This document shows, one piece after another, positions 34,368 to 43,654 of a stretch of DNA of 64,000 bases. Source of the stretch: Sphaerisporangium aureirubrum (GTDB taxonomy: Bacteria > Actinomycetota > Actinomycetes > Streptosporangiales > Streptosporangiaceae); NCBI RefSeq assembly GCF_042658925.1, contig NZ_JBHSRF010000005.1:1-64000 (forward strand), written 5' to 3'. How positions within the stretch are numbered: the first letter of the stretch is position 1; each line of letters starts with the position of its first letter. The notes below the pieces were generated by a model. It was not told the origin of the DNA. It saw only the letters and a program-made list of their open reading frames with translations, and searched no databases. The position numbers and the translations under genes are program-made.

Positions 34368-35242
34368 GCGCTCTCCTCGCTCGCGCCGAGGTAGGCGCGG
34401 ATGACCTGTGGATCGCCCTGCACCTCGGCGGGCGGGCCGTCGGCGATGCGGCGGCCGAAGTCGAGGACGGTGACCTGGTCGGCCAGGCGCATCACCACGC
34501 CCATGTCGTGCTCGACCAGCACGATGGAGATGCCGAGGCTGTCGCGCACCGCCGTGATCAGCTCGGCGATCTCGGCGCGCTCGCCGCCGTTCATCCCCGC
34601 GACCGGCTCGTCCAGCAGCAGCAGCCGCGGCTCCATGCACAGCGCGCGGGCCAGTTCGACGCGTTTCTGCACGCCGTACGGCAGCAGGCCGACCGGCGTG
34701 GCCAGCAGGCCGCCGATGCCGACGAACTCGGCGATCTCCGCGACCCGCGCCCGGTGCCGCACGGCCTCGCCGCGCGCCGCGGGCAGCCGCAGCCCGGCGG
34801 CGACGAAACCGGCCTTGGTGAGCCGGTGCCTGCCGAGCATCAGGTTGTCCACCACCGGCAGGTGCCGGGACAGCGCGATGTTCTGGAAGGTGCGCGCGAC
34901 GCCGAGCGCCGCGATCCGGTGCGGCGTCAGCGCGGTCAGCTCGGCGTCGCCGTACCGGACGCTGCCCGACGTGGCCCGGTACACCCCGGACAACACGTTG
35001 AAGCAGGTCGACTTGCCCGCGCCGTTCGGCCCGATGACGGCGTGCACGGTGCCCGGCGCCACGGTGAAGCTCACCCCGTCCAGCGCCGTCAGCCCGGCGA
35101 ACCGCACGGTGACGTCCCGCACCTCCAGCGGCAACGGCACCGGCGCGGACTCGTGCGGCGGCGCGTGGTCACCGGGTTGGCGCGGTACCCCCGCATCCGC
35201 GGAGGAATCCGACATACCGTCCGGTTGGTATGAACCCGTCAT
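34364..35242 (-). CDS. LivG-type ABC ATPase
   Basis: A 292-residue ATPase. Walker A is GPNGAGKST, the signature region is LPYGVQKRVELARAL and Walker B LLLLDEPVAGMNGGE, the last being typical of LivG. The signature is PYGVQ rather than LSGGQ, which is normal for this subfamily. A 45-residue acidic/Pro-rich N-terminal extension precedes the domain. ATG 35242 overlaps the LivF-like stop (ATGA). Confidence 0.92.
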   Translation of the reverse strand: MTGSYQPDGMSDSSADAGVPRQPGDHAPPHESAPVPLPLEVRDVTVRFAGLTALDGVSFTVAPGTVHAVIGPNGAGKSTCFNVLSGVYRATSGSVRYGDAELTALTPHRIAALGVARTFQNIALSRHLPVVDNLMLGRHRLTKAGFVAAGLRLPAARGEAVRHRARVAEIAEFVGIGGLLATPVGLLPYGVQKRVELARALCMEPRLLLLDEPVAGMNGGERAEIAELITAVRDSLGISIVLVEHDMGVVMRLADQVTVLDFGRRIADGPPAEVQGDPQVIRAYLGASEESA

Positions 35243-36063
35243 GCGAACCACCTCGTCAGAGTCCGGCGCGGTGGCGCGCCTCGGGGACGGTCCCGCGCGG
35301 CGTCGGCCATGCCGAGGTAGCGGCGCCTGATCTCGTCGCCGGCGGCCAGGTCGGCGGTGCGGCCCTCCAGAGCCACCTCGCCGACCTCCAGCACGTAGGC
35401 GTAGGAGGCCAGGGACAGCGCCAGGGCGACGTTCTGCTCGACCAGCAGCACCGAGGTGCCCGCGGCGTTGATCTCCTTGACGGTCTCGCCGATCCGGGCG
35501 GCCACCAGCGGCGCTAGCCCCAGCGTCGGCTCGTCCAGCAGCAGCAGCGACGGGCGGGCCATCAGCGCCCTGCCGATGGCGAGCATCTGCTGCTCGCCGC
35601 CGGACAGCAGCCCGGCGCGCTGGTGCGCCCGCTCGGCCAGCACGGGGAACAGCGTGTGCACCCGTTCGCGGGCCAGCGCCGCCTCCCTGGCGCCGCCGCC
35701 CTTGGCGCCGAGCGCCCCGGCGCGCAGGTTCTCCTCCACGGTCATCCGGGCGAACACCCGCCGCCCCTCGGGGACCTGTGTCACGCCCCGGGCCACCACG
35801 CCGGGCGCGGGCACCCCGGACAGGCGCGTGCCGCGCCAGGTGATGTCGCCGCCGCCGATGCCGCCCCGGTGGAAGCGGAGCGTGCCGGAGACGGCCCGTA
35901 ACAAGGTGGACTTGCCCGCGCCGTTGGTGCCGAGCACGGCGACGACCGCGCCCGCCGGGACCCGTAACGAGACGCCGCGCAGGGCCCGAACCGGGCCGTA
36001 TCCCACCACCAGGTCGCTGACCGCCAGCCCGCCGTCTCCGGCCGGGGGCGCCGTGGCCTCCAT
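35239..36063 (-). CDS. LivF-type ABC ATPase
   Basis: A 274-residue ATPase and first gene of the five-gene operon. Walker A is GTNGAGKST, signature LSGGEQQMLAIGRAL and Walker B LLLLDEPTLGLAP. GGGAGGAACG precedes the ATG at 36063. It should pair with the LivG-type subunit as a heterodimer. The divergent PucR-type regulator starts 187 bases away and probably controls this operon. Confidence 0.93.
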   Translation of the reverse strand: MEATAPPAGDGGLAVSDLVVGYGPVRALRGVSLRVPAGAVVAVLGTNGAGKSTLLRAVSGTLRFHRGGIGGGDITWRGTRLSGVPAPGVVARGVTQVPEGRRVFARMTVEENLRAGALGAKGGGAREAALARERVHTLFPVLAERAHQRAGLLSGGEQQMLAIGRALMARPSLLLLDEPTLGLAPLVAARIGETVKEINAAGTSVLLVEQNVALALSLASYAYVLEVGEVALEGRTADLAAGDEIRRRYLGMADAARDRPRGAPPRRTLTRWFA

Positions 36064-36250
36064 CGTTCCTCCCGCAGAGCCGGTGCAGGCACACCAAAAC
36101 GCCGCGCGCGCACCGACGTCCAGATCCGCAGGTGAAGTCGGGACAGGTGCCCACCGGCGCGGAAAGGCCGTTGTGCACGAGCACAACGGCACGTCACGAA
36201 ACGAGAACCGAACCTTGTTCCGGAGGGGGGTGGGTGGCAGTCTGGTGAAG

Positions 36251-37480
36251 ATGGCCGTCAAGCGCAGTGAGCACGTGGGTGAGGACGTGCGCCAGGTGTT
36301 ACGGATCGCCGCCACGCGGCTGCTCCGCCAACTTCCCGAACTCACCGAGGAGCTGGTCGCCCGCGTGCGGGAGGGCGACGAGGCGTACCGCAGGTTCGTC
36401 ACGCCCGACGACCACTGGCAGAGCACCGAGGAGGGCCTGCGCGTCGGCATCGAGGCCATCCTGCAGAGGCCGGACGAGCGCCGTGACCTGGAGTTCGCCC
36501 GGCGCATGGCCGGGCGCCGCGCCGAGCAGGGACTGCCGCTGGAGTCCCTGATGCGCATGTACCGCCTGGCGGCCCAGGTCACCTGGGGCGCCTTCGTCGA
36601 CCTGATCGAGCGCGAGCACGCCGAGCTGCTGCCGGCGCTGGTGCGCACCGCGACGCACGTCTGGCACGCCATCGACCGTCAGGCGCTGATGGCGGCCGAC
36701 ATCTACCGCAGGCGCGAGAAGGAACTGCTCGGCCGCAGCACCGAGCGGGTGAACGCGCTCCTGGACGAGTTGCTCGAAGGAGTGGCCGACACCGCGGTGG
36801 CCCGGTCCGCCGCGGCCGGTCTGGATCTTCCCGAACGCGGCCGTTATGCGGTCGTCACAATGAGGCTCGCCGTGCGTCATGATCACGACGGTTCGCGCCC
36901 CAACGGGTACGGCACGCCGGGCGTGGACGGCCGCCCGGAGGTGCTCGGGCCCATGCGGCTGCTGTGGCGGATGCGCGCCCAGTACGAGGTCGCCGTCGTC
37001 GCCCTCGGCGAGGCCACCCTGGAGGAGCTGGCCGAGGGCATGACCGCCGTGGCGTACGGCCCGGCGGGCGTCAGCCCGGTCGTCGGCGGCCTGGTGGAGC
37101 TGGCCGCCGCGCGGCGGCTCGCCGAGCTGGCCATGCGCACCTGCGAGGGCTGCGGCCCCGAGATCGCCCGCCTGGACCGCAGGCTGCCGTCCGCCCTGGT
37201 CATCTCGCAGCCGGAGCTGTCGGGCCGCCTGGTGTCGGAGGTGCTCGGCGCGCTGCTCGGCCTGGACCCGACCGACCGCGAGGTGCTGCTGGCCACGCTG
37301 GCGGCGTGGCTGCGCTGCGAGGGCTCCGCCGCCCGCGCGGCCGGGCAGCTGTACTGCCATCGCAACACCGTGTTCAACCGGATGCGGCGGCTGGAACAGC
37401 TCACCGGCCGGTCCCTCTCCCGCCCGCGCGACATCGTCGAGCTCGCGCTCGCGCTGGACGCCACCCGGCTGCTGTCCTGA
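36251..37480 (+). CDS. PucR/CdaR-family transcriptional regulator
   Basis: A 409-residue regulator. The N-terminal 170 residues are helical (RsbR_N-like / PucR N-terminal type), a middle GGDEF-like or linker region follows, and the C-terminal PucR helix-turn-helix is LAAWLRCEGSAARAAGQLYC followed by HRNTVFNRMRRLEQLTG. PucR-type proteins commonly control purine, amide or amino-acid catabolism genes nearby. ATG 36251 has only a weak site; GTG 36230, close behind GGAGGG, is an alternative. It is divergent from the Liv-type ABC operon. Confidence 0.88.
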   Translation: MAVKRSEHVGEDVRQVLRIAATRLLRQLPELTEELVARVREGDEAYRRFVTPDDHWQSTEEGLRVGIEAILQRPDERRDLEFARRMAGRRAEQGLPLESLMRMYRLAAQVTWGAFVDLIEREHAELLPALVRTATHVWHAIDRQALMAADIYRRREKELLGRSTERVNALLDELLEGVADTAVARSAAAGLDLPERGRYAVVTMRLAVRHDHDGSRPNGYGTPGVDGRPEVLGPMRLLWRMRAQYEVAVVALGEATLEELAEGMTAVAYGPAGVSPVVGGLVELAAARRLAELAMRTCEGCGPEIARLDRRLPSALVISQPELSGRLVSEVLGALLGLDPTDREVLLATLAAWLRCEGSAARAAGQLYCHRNTVFNRMRRLEQLTGRSLSRPRDIVELALALDATRLLS

Positions 37481-37619
37481 TCCGCCACTCGGGTCCCAGC
37501 GGCCCCACCAGGGGGTCTCGCCGACGGGCGGGGAGCAGGTTCCTACCTTTTGGCGACATCTCACGGGGGTGGTGCCGCGTCCTAAACAGGGTGCGGGCTG
37601 AACACTAACGGGGGGTCAC

Positions 37620-38084
37620 ATGACTTCATCGGGGTACGTCAGGGCACAACCGCCGAGCGACCGGGTGATGCGCCTGGCGGGCGACCCGGACGCGGTGGCA
37701 CGCGCCCGGCGGCTCGTCTCGTCCGCCGTCGGCGTCGCGCATCCGCTGCACGACGACTGCGTGCTGCTGACCAGCGAGATCGCCACCAACGCGGTGGTGC
37801 ACTCCGCGTCGGCCAACGGGGGTGCCTTCACCTTGTCCGTCTCCTACTCCAGCGAATGGGTGCGGGTGGCCGTGCAGGACGCCGGCTCGGCCGAGCCGCC
37901 GTTCGGCTGGCGTCCCACCTCGCCGCTGGACACCGGCGGCCGGGGACTGCAACTGCTGGAGGCGCTCGCGCACCGCTGGGGGTTCATCAGGGAGTCCGGC
38001 AAGAACAACGTGTGGTTCGAGATGCACATCGACCTGGCCACGCCGGCACGCGTCAGCACCAACGGCAGACGCGCGGCCCGCTGA
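37620..38084 (+). CDS. RsbW-like ATP-binding protein (HATPase_c_2)
   Basis: A 154-residue GHKL-type ATPase. The N-box is LLTSEIATNAVVHS, the G1 region DAGSAEPP and the G2 box TGGRGLQLLEALAHRWG, with the C-terminal NNVWFEM strand. GGGGGG precedes the ATG. Unlike the gene at 720-1181 it has no XRE/DUF397 neighbours, so a partner is not indicated. It probably binds a sigma factor or anti-anti-sigma protein. Confidence 0.9.
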   Translation: MTSSGYVRAQPPSDRVMRLAGDPDAVARARRLVSSAVGVAHPLHDDCVLLTSEIATNAVVHSASANGGAFTLSVSYSSEWVRVAVQDAGSAEPPFGWRPTSPLDTGGRGLQLLEALAHRWGFIRESGKNNVWFEMHIDLATPARVSTNGRRAAR

Positions 38085-38138
38085 CCCGGACGGCCCGAGG
38101 AGGATCGAGGTGGGAAAGGCTCCGCGCGACCGGGTGTT

Positions 38139-39005
38139 CTAGGGGAAGCCGTCACCTGGCGCCGGCGGCCGGCTGACCTCCCAGAGGCGCTCCCATTCGG
38201 CGTGGAAGTGCTCGTACCATCGGCGGTCCCGCCGGGCGGCGAGCGTGAACACCGGGTCCGGGCCGGGCGACCGGTGGGAGTAGAGGTCGACGTGGATCCG
38301 CCCCTCCTCGGTGTCCGGGTCGATCAGTGTCAGCCCGAAGGCCGGGACGAACGGCATGAACCTCACCTCGAGCCGCCCGGTGGACGAAGGCGTCGCGGCG
38401 AGATGCCGCAGCAGGTCGATGGTGGGTTTGAGCCGGTGCTCGTAGATCTGCGGGTCGTCGGGGATGGTGCTGCGGCGCGCCGCCTCGTGGGGCGTGCTCG
38501 TGGCGGGATCGATGATCGCCACCCTGACCGTCGCCCCGCTCATGAGCCGCCGCTGCAGGTCCCCGATGTGGGTGCGGACGGTCCGGCTCAGGGTCACCCC
38601 CGCGATGCGGATGTCGTCGGCACCGCCGATCTCCCGTTCCAGGTCCTTCTTGTCCGTGGCGAGGAACGCGTCGGCCGACACCTCACCGGCGATCCTCTCC
38701 TGCACCAGTCGCGTCAGCGCGGAGACCCGCGCCTCCAGCCCCGCCACCTGGTGACGGGGACCGAGCGCGTTGACGGCCAGCAGCCCCAGCGTGGCCAGCG
38801 TGGCCGCACCCACGACCTTCGGACCGACCAGGTCGAACACGCCGAGCACACCGACGACGGCGGCGATCGAGGCCGTGACGTAGATCTCGATGTTCCTGCC
38901 CCCGGCGAGATCGCCGCGTAGCCGCTCCACAAGGCGCACCACCCAACTGTTGTGTCCCTTCCACACCGGAGTCAATGCCGCGGCCCCGCCGGCGAAGGAC
39001 ACCAC
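38139..39005 (-). CDS. Membrane protein of unknown function downstream of LuxR
   Basis: A protein of about 288 residues. Two adjacent hydrophobic helices (about residues 38-80: IEIYVTASIAAVVGVLGVFD and VVGAATLATLGLLAVNALG) anchor it; the soluble remainder has a coiled segment and then VRVAIIDPATSTPHEAARRS, which recalls phospholipase-D-like cytoplasmic sensor domains in actinobacteria, without the HKD motif. The start is uncertain: GTG 39005 is 5 bases after the LuxR stop and would allow coupling; GTG 39002 is equally possible. Function unknown. Confidence 0.7.
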   Translation of the reverse strand: MVSFAGGAAALTPVWKGHNSWVVRLVERLRGDLAGGRNIEIYVTASIAAVVGVLGVFDLVGPKVVGAATLATLGLLAVNALGPRHQVAGLEARVSALTRLVQERIAGEVSADAFLATDKKDLEREIGGADDIRIAGVTLSRTVRTHIGDLQRRLMSGATVRVAIIDPATSTPHEAARRSTIPDDPQIYEHRLKPTIDLLRHLAATPSSTGRLEVRFMPFVPAFGLTLIDPDTEEGRIHVDLYSHRSPGPDPVFTLAARRDRRWYEHFHAEWERLWEVSRPPAPGDGFP

Positions 39006-39010
39006 CGGTG

Positions 39011-39985
39011 TCAGGGCAGGTCGAGGTGGCACAGGCCTTCGGAGAGGACCTTGGTGGTCAGGCGGGTGCGGCTGTCGCAGCCGAGTTTGGCGAAGATGTG
39101 CTCCAGGTGGGTGGTCACGGTCCGGACGCTGAGCACCAGGGTCGCGGCGATCTGGGGGTTGGAGTCGCCGAGCGCGACCCGGGTCAGGACGTCCACCTCG
39201 CGGGCCGTCAGGTCGTACGGCAGCGTGCACGGGCGCTCGGCGATCACCGCGCCCTGGATGGCGCCGTTGAAGCCGACGCCGGCCCGGTGGACCCGCACCT
39301 CCCGCCACCTGCCGGTGCCGTCCAGCCACAGGCCGCGGCGCGACAGCTCGCGCGAGTCGATGAAGTCCCTGGCCAGGCCGGCCATCGCCGCCTCGCCCTC
39401 GATCGCCTCCGACGCGGGCCAGCCCGCCACGGCGCGCCGCCGCCCGCACCGTTCGAAGGCCATCGCGTGGAAGCCGGGGGGCAGGCCGAGCGGGTCGATG
39501 ACGCAGCGGGTCAGGTCGGTGATGTGCGCCAGCGCGCCGGAGACCGCGATGAGCACCGTCGAGGTCTGCGGCGGGAACGTCTCGCGGGAGTTGACGTGCA
39601 GCAGGCCGGTGTAGCGGCTGCCGTCCACGAACAGCGGCGCCGTCAGCCCCGCCCGCCAGCCGTACGGCGCGAGGTGCCTGCTGAACCAGACCTCGGTGCC
39701 GGGCGACCCCATGGCGAGCGGCACCCGCGACACCATGGCACGCCGGTAGGGGTCGAGCCGGGCGTACTCCTCGGCGGCCTCCTCGTGGATCCGCGCGTAG
39801 CCCGACGACACCAGGCTGCGGTGACGGCCGGTGGCCGGGTCGAACGCCACGAAGTCGTACGCCTCGATCGGGATGATCGCGCGCAGTGCCGTCATGGCGC
39901 CGTGCGCCCCCGACCCGCCGGCCACCTGGAAACCGACTTCGGTGAACGCATGGAGGTGGCGGGTGTTCAGGGTGATCTGATCCAT
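39011..39985 (-). CDS. LuxR-family transcriptional regulator
   Basis: A 324-residue one-component regulator. The N-terminal two thirds are a GAF-like sensory domain (about 30-250). The C-terminal helix-turn-helix reads LTAREVDVLTRVALGDSNPQ and continues IAATLVLSVRTVTTHLEHIF. ATG 39985 follows GGAGG by four bases. It is divergent from the oligopeptide-type ABC operon across 128 bases and followed by a membrane protein, so it may regulate either. Confidence 0.9.
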   Translation of the reverse strand: MDQITLNTRHLHAFTEVGFQVAGGSGAHGAMTALRAIIPIEAYDFVAFDPATGRHRSLVSSGYARIHEEAAEEYARLDPYRRAMVSRVPLAMGSPGTEVWFSRHLAPYGWRAGLTAPLFVDGSRYTGLLHVNSRETFPPQTSTVLIAVSGALAHITDLTRCVIDPLGLPPGFHAMAFERCGRRRAVAGWPASEAIEGEAAMAGLARDFIDSRELSRRGLWLDGTGRWREVRVHRAGVGFNGAIQGAVIAERPCTLPYDLTAREVDVLTRVALGDSNPQIAATLVLSVRTVTTHLEHIFAKLGCDSRTRLTTKVLSEGLCHLDLP

Positions 39986-40113
39986 CACTCCTCCGCGATC
40001 ATCATGACCGACGGGCCGGACCGCCGGAATACGTAATCCTTCCGATGTAGAGCCTTGCCTCGCTATTTAGCCTCTCCGGCATCACGCCCGAGCGACGGAG
40101 AGGCAGAGGAACA

Positions 40114-41721
40114 GTGACGGTCGTCAGCAAGGCGCGAGGTGCCGCCGTCTTCCTCGCCGCGGCGCTCGCGTTGAGCGCGTGTGGCGGTTCCGGTGGCTCC
40201 GGCGGGGACACCGGCGGCGGTGACCAGGGACCGAAGCGGTTCTCGGTCGCGCTCACCGAGCCGGACCACCTCACCCCGGGCAACACCTCCAGCAGCTACT
40301 CGATCACCGTGCTCCAGGCGTTGTTCGACACGCTGGTGGTGATCGGCCCGGACGGCACCGCGCAGATGCGGGCCGCGGAGTCGGTGACCAGCAAGGACCA
40401 GAAGACCTGGACCATCAAGATCAAGCCGGGGCAGAAGTTCCACAACGGCGAGGAGGTCACCGCGGGCAGCTTCGCCGACGCCTGGAACGCCGCCGCGTAC
40501 GGCCCGAACGCCTGGACCAACAACTACTACTTCGCCAACGTCGAGGGCTACGACAAGCTGAACCCCGAGGCCGAGGGCGCCAAGCCGTCGACCGACAAGC
40601 TGAGCGGCCTGAAGGTCGTGGACCCCGTGACCCTTGAGGTGCGGCTCACCGCGCCGTTCAGCCAGTTCCCCATCACGCTGGCCTACACCGGCTTCGCGCC
40701 GATGCCGAAGGCCGCGTTCGCCGACCTCAAGGCCTACGACCAGAAGCCCATCGGCAACGGGCCCTTCGCCCTGGACGGCGAGTGGCAGCACAACCGGCAG
40801 ATCGCCCTGAAGAAGTTCGACGGGTACGCGGGCCCGCGCGCCGCCAAGGCGGACGGCGTGCTGTTCAAGATCTACGCCAGCCGCGACACCGCGTACACCG
40901 ACCTGCGGGCCGGGAAGGTCGACCTGCTGCAGACCATCCCGCCGGCCAGCGCCCCCGAGGCCAAGAGGCTGCTCGGCGAGCGGTTCGTGCCCACCGCCAG
41001 CGGCACCATGGACTACCTCGGCTTCCCGGTGTTCGACAAGCGGTTCCAGAGCGCCGACCTGCGCAAGGCCGTCTCCATGGCCATCGACCGGCAGGCCATC
41101 GTGGACGCCGTCTTCAACGGCGCCTTCAAGCCGATGAGCTCGCTGGTGGCGCCCCTGGTGCCCGGCTACCGCGAGGGCGCCTGCGGTGAGACGTGCGTGT
41201 ACGACCCCGCCAAGGCCAAGGCGCTGTACGACAAGGCGGGCGGCCTGTCCGGCACGCTGAACCTGTACTTCTCCAACGCCGACCCGAGCTACGAGCAGTG
41301 GATGACCGCCGTGGCCAACCAGCTCAAGCAGAACCTCGGCGTCGCCGACATCAAGTTCCGCAAGATCCCCGCCGCCGACTACCTCTCCACGCTGCGTGCG
41401 AAGAAGGAGGACGGCCCGTACCGCAACAACTGGGTGATGGACTACCCGAGCCCGCAGAACTACCTGGAGTCGATGTGGGGCGCGGGCAACCGGATGGGCT
41501 GGGAGAACAAGGAGTTCACCGACCTGATCGCGCAGGCCAACGCGGCGCCGAGCATGGAGGCCAGCATCCCGCTCTACCAGCGCGCCGAGGACGTCGCGCT
41601 CGCCGAGATGCCTATGATCCCGCTGTGGAACTGGCAGGACCAGGCTGGATACTCGGCCAACGTCACCGGTGTCGCCATCGACGCCTACAGCCCCAACCTC
41701 GACACGATCTCGGTCAAGTAG
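40114..41721 (+). CDS. Oligopeptide/dipeptide-type ABC substrate-binding lipoprotein
   Basis: A 535-residue SBP_bac_5 family lipoprotein. The lipobox is ALSAC near residue 23, followed by a Gly-rich spacer and the domain from about residue 45 (RFSVALTEPDHLTPGNTSS; then typical WTIKIKPGQKFHNGEEVTA). GTG 40114 follows AGAGGAACA. It should capture peptides, nickel complexes or glycans outside the cell for the two permeases encoded downstream. A hairpin after it may set higher expression of the binding protein. Confidence 0.93.
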   Translation: MTVVSKARGAAVFLAAALALSACGGSGGSGGDTGGGDQGPKRFSVALTEPDHLTPGNTSSSYSITVLQALFDTLVVIGPDGTAQMRAAESVTSKDQKTWTIKIKPGQKFHNGEEVTAGSFADAWNAAAYGPNAWTNNYYFANVEGYDKLNPEAEGAKPSTDKLSGLKVVDPVTLEVRLTAPFSQFPITLAYTGFAPMPKAAFADLKAYDQKPIGNGPFALDGEWQHNRQIALKKFDGYAGPRAAKADGVLFKIYASRDTAYTDLRAGKVDLLQTIPPASAPEAKRLLGERFVPTASGTMDYLGFPVFDKRFQSADLRKAVSMAIDRQAIVDAVFNGAFKPMSSLVAPLVPGYREGACGETCVYDPAKAKALYDKAGGLSGTLNLYFSNADPSYEQWMTAVANQLKQNLGVADIKFRKIPAADYLSTLRAKKEDGPYRNNWVMDYPSPQNYLESMWGAGNRMGWENKEFTDLIAQANAAPSMEASIPLYQRAEDVALAEMPMIPLWNWQDQAGYSANVTGVAIDAYSPNLDTISVK

Positions 41722-41736
41722 GCATGCACGCCACGG

Positions 41737-41759
41737 GGACCCCGGCCCGTCCGGGGTCC
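41737..41759 (+). terminator. Intercistronic hairpin between binding protein and permeases
   Basis: GGACCCCGG (41737-41745) and CCGGGGTCC (41751-41759) form a perfect 9-pair stem with a 5-base loop, 16 bases after the stop and 18 before the next start. Stem-loops here in binding-protein operons commonly cause partial termination or protect the upstream mRNA, so the binding protein is made in excess. Confidence 0.65.
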
Positions 41760-41776
41760 TTGCCGGGAGGCGGCGG

Positions 41777-42703
41777 GTGAGGTACGCCGCCCAGCGCCTG
41801 CTGCAGGCCGTCCCGGTGTTCGTGGCGACCACCTTCCTCATCTACGCCATGGTGTGGGCGCTGCCCGGCGACCCCATCCTGGCGCTGGCGGGGGACAAGC
41901 CGCTGCCGGACGCGGTGATCCGCACCCTGCGCGCCCACTACCACCTGGACGAGCCGCTCATCGTGCAGTACGGCCTGTACATGGCGGGAGTGTTCCTGCG
42001 CGGCGACCTCGGGGAGACGTTCAACGGGCAGCAGGTCTCCGAGCTGCTCGCCGACCGCTGGGGGGTGACCGCGCAGCTCGCCCTCACCGCGTGGGTGTTC
42101 GAGCTGGTCGTCGGGATCGGCCTCGGCGTGCTCGCCGGGCTGCGCCGCGGGAGGCTCGCCGACACCGCGGTGCTGGCCGGGACGACGTTCGTGATCGCGG
42201 TCCCGGTGTTCGTCGTCGGGTACACCGCGCAGATCGTGCTCGGCCTGAACCTCGGGCTGTTCCCGACCGCCGGCACCGACGAGGGGTGGCCGGTGAGCTA
42301 CCTTCTGCCGGGCATGGTGCTCGGGTCGTTCGGCCTGGCGTACGTCGCCCGGCTCACCCGCACCAGCGTGGTGGAGAACCTGCGCGCCGACTACGTGCGC
42401 ACCGCCGTCGCCAAAGGCATGCGCCGGTCCCGGGTGGTGGGCAGGCACACCCTGCGCAACTCGCTGATCCCGGTCGTCACCTACCTCGGCGTCGACTTCG
42501 GCAACCTCATGGCGGGCGCCGTGGTCACCGAGGGCATCTTCAACCTGCCGGGGATCGGGCAGCAGGTGTTCCAGTCCATCCAGCTCCAGGAGGGCCCGGT
42601 GGTGGTCGGCGTCACCACCCTGCTGGTGATGATCTTCATCGTGGCCAACCTGCTCGTCGACCTGCTGTACGGCGTGCTCGACCCGAGGATCCGCCGTGGT
42701 TGA
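41777..42703 (+). CDS. DppB/OppB-type ABC permease
   Basis: A 308-residue permease with about six helices, starting with the DppB-type first helix (RYAAQRLLQAVPVFVATTFL) and the EAA-loop region (DYVRTAVAKGMRRSRVVGRH, then TLRNSLIP). GTG 41777 follows GGGAGG. The DppC-type gene overlaps its end by 8 bases. Family length and topology are normal. Confidence 0.93.
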   Translation: MRYAAQRLLQAVPVFVATTFLIYAMVWALPGDPILALAGDKPLPDAVIRTLRAHYHLDEPLIVQYGLYMAGVFLRGDLGETFNGQQVSELLADRWGVTAQLALTAWVFELVVGIGLGVLAGLRRGRLADTAVLAGTTFVIAVPVFVVGYTAQIVLGLNLGLFPTAGTDEGWPVSYLLPGMVLGSFGLAYVARLTRTSVVENLRADYVRTAVAKGMRRSRVVGRHTLRNSLIPVVTYLGVDFGNLMAGAVVTEGIFNLPGIGQQVFQSIQLQEGPVVVGVTTLLVMIFIVANLLVDLLYGVLDPRIRRG

Positions 42704-43598
42704 CGTGAAGGCCGCCGCCGAGTCCACCGCCCCGGAGCCGGACCGGGACGCGCCCGCCTCGCTGTGGCACGACGCGTGGCTGGACCTGCGGCGCCGCGTG
42801 CTGTTCTGGGTGTCGGCCGCGATCCTCCTGGTGGCCCTCGCGATGGCGGCGTTCCCCTCGCTGTTCGCCGCGCTCGGCCCCAACGAGGGATGCGAACTGC
42901 GCAGGTCCAAGCACGGGCCCGGCGCGGGGGCGGTCTTCGGGTACGACCTGCAGGGCTGCGACTACTGGTCCCAGATCGTGCACGGCACCCGCGCCTCGGT
43001 GCTGATCGGGCTGGCCGTCACCCTGTTCGCGCTGTTCATCGCGGTCGTGCTCGGCCTGCTCGCGGGGTACTACGGCGGGGTGCTCGACGCGCTCGTGTCC
43101 CGGGTCACCGACGTCTTCTTCGGCATCCCGTTCGTGCTCGGCGCCACAGTGGTGCTGGTCGCCTTCCCCGGGCAGGGCATCTGGGCCATGACGCTGGTGC
43201 TGGTGCTGCTCGGCTGGACCACCATGACGCGGCTGATGCGCGGCCAGGTCATCGCCGTCCGGGACTCCGACTACGTGCTGGCCGCCCGCGCGCTCGGCGC
43301 CGGGGACATCCGCGTCATGGTCCGGCACATCCTGCCGAACTCCCTGGCGCCGGTCTTCGTGGTCGCCATGCTGAACGTGGGAAACGTCATCTCCGGCGAG
43401 GCGATCCTGGACTACCTTGGAGTGGGCCTGCAGTACCCGGACGTCTCCTGGGGACTGCAGCTGAACGTCGCTCAGTCCTTCTTCGCCGAGTATCCCCACC
43501 TGTTGCTGTTCCCGGCGCTGTTCCTCACCGCCACCGTGCTCAGCTTCCTGCTCCTCGGCGACGTCGTCCGGGACGCCCTGGACCCGAGGCTGCGCTGA
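42696..43598 (+). CDS. DppC/OppC-type ABC permease
   Basis: A 300-residue permease with six helices and the OppC EAA region (DYVLAARALGAGDIRVMVRH, then ILPNSLAPV). Between helices 1 and 2 lies the family loop, here with a short cysteine pair (EGCELRRS to LQGCDYW). GTG 42696 is the start. No ATPase subunit follows, so energy must come from an ATPase encoded elsewhere. Confidence 0.93.
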   Translation: MVDVKAAAESTAPEPDRDAPASLWHDAWLDLRRRVLFWVSAAILLVALAMAAFPSLFAALGPNEGCELRRSKHGPGAGAVFGYDLQGCDYWSQIVHGTRASVLIGLAVTLFALFIAVVLGLLAGYYGGVLDALVSRVTDVFFGIPFVLGATVVLVAFPGQGIWAMTLVLVLLGWTTMTRLMRGQVIAVRDSDYVLAARALGAGDIRVMVRHILPNSLAPVFVVAMLNVGNVISGEAILDYLGVGLQYPDVSWGLQLNVAQSFFAEYPHLLLFPALFLTATVLSFLLLGDVVRDALDPRLR

Positions 43599-43652
43599 CC
43601 CGCACCGGCGTCCCGGCCGGGCCGTAGGAGGGGACCGGCCGGGACGTGCGGG
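43599..43652. terminator. Extended bidirectional hairpin
   Basis: CCCGCAC (43599-43605) pairs with GTGCGGG (43646-43652), and GTCCCGGCCGG (43610-43620) with CCGGCCGGGAC (43635-43645), leaving a 4-base bulge and a 14-base loop. It fills the gap between two convergent genes and should terminate both. Confidence 0.8.
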
Positions 43653-43654
43653 CA

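Noticed and set aside
38139..39449. Extended minus-strand frame beyond 39005
   Set aside because: The extension is antisense or out-of-frame within the LuxR gene and has no coding character.
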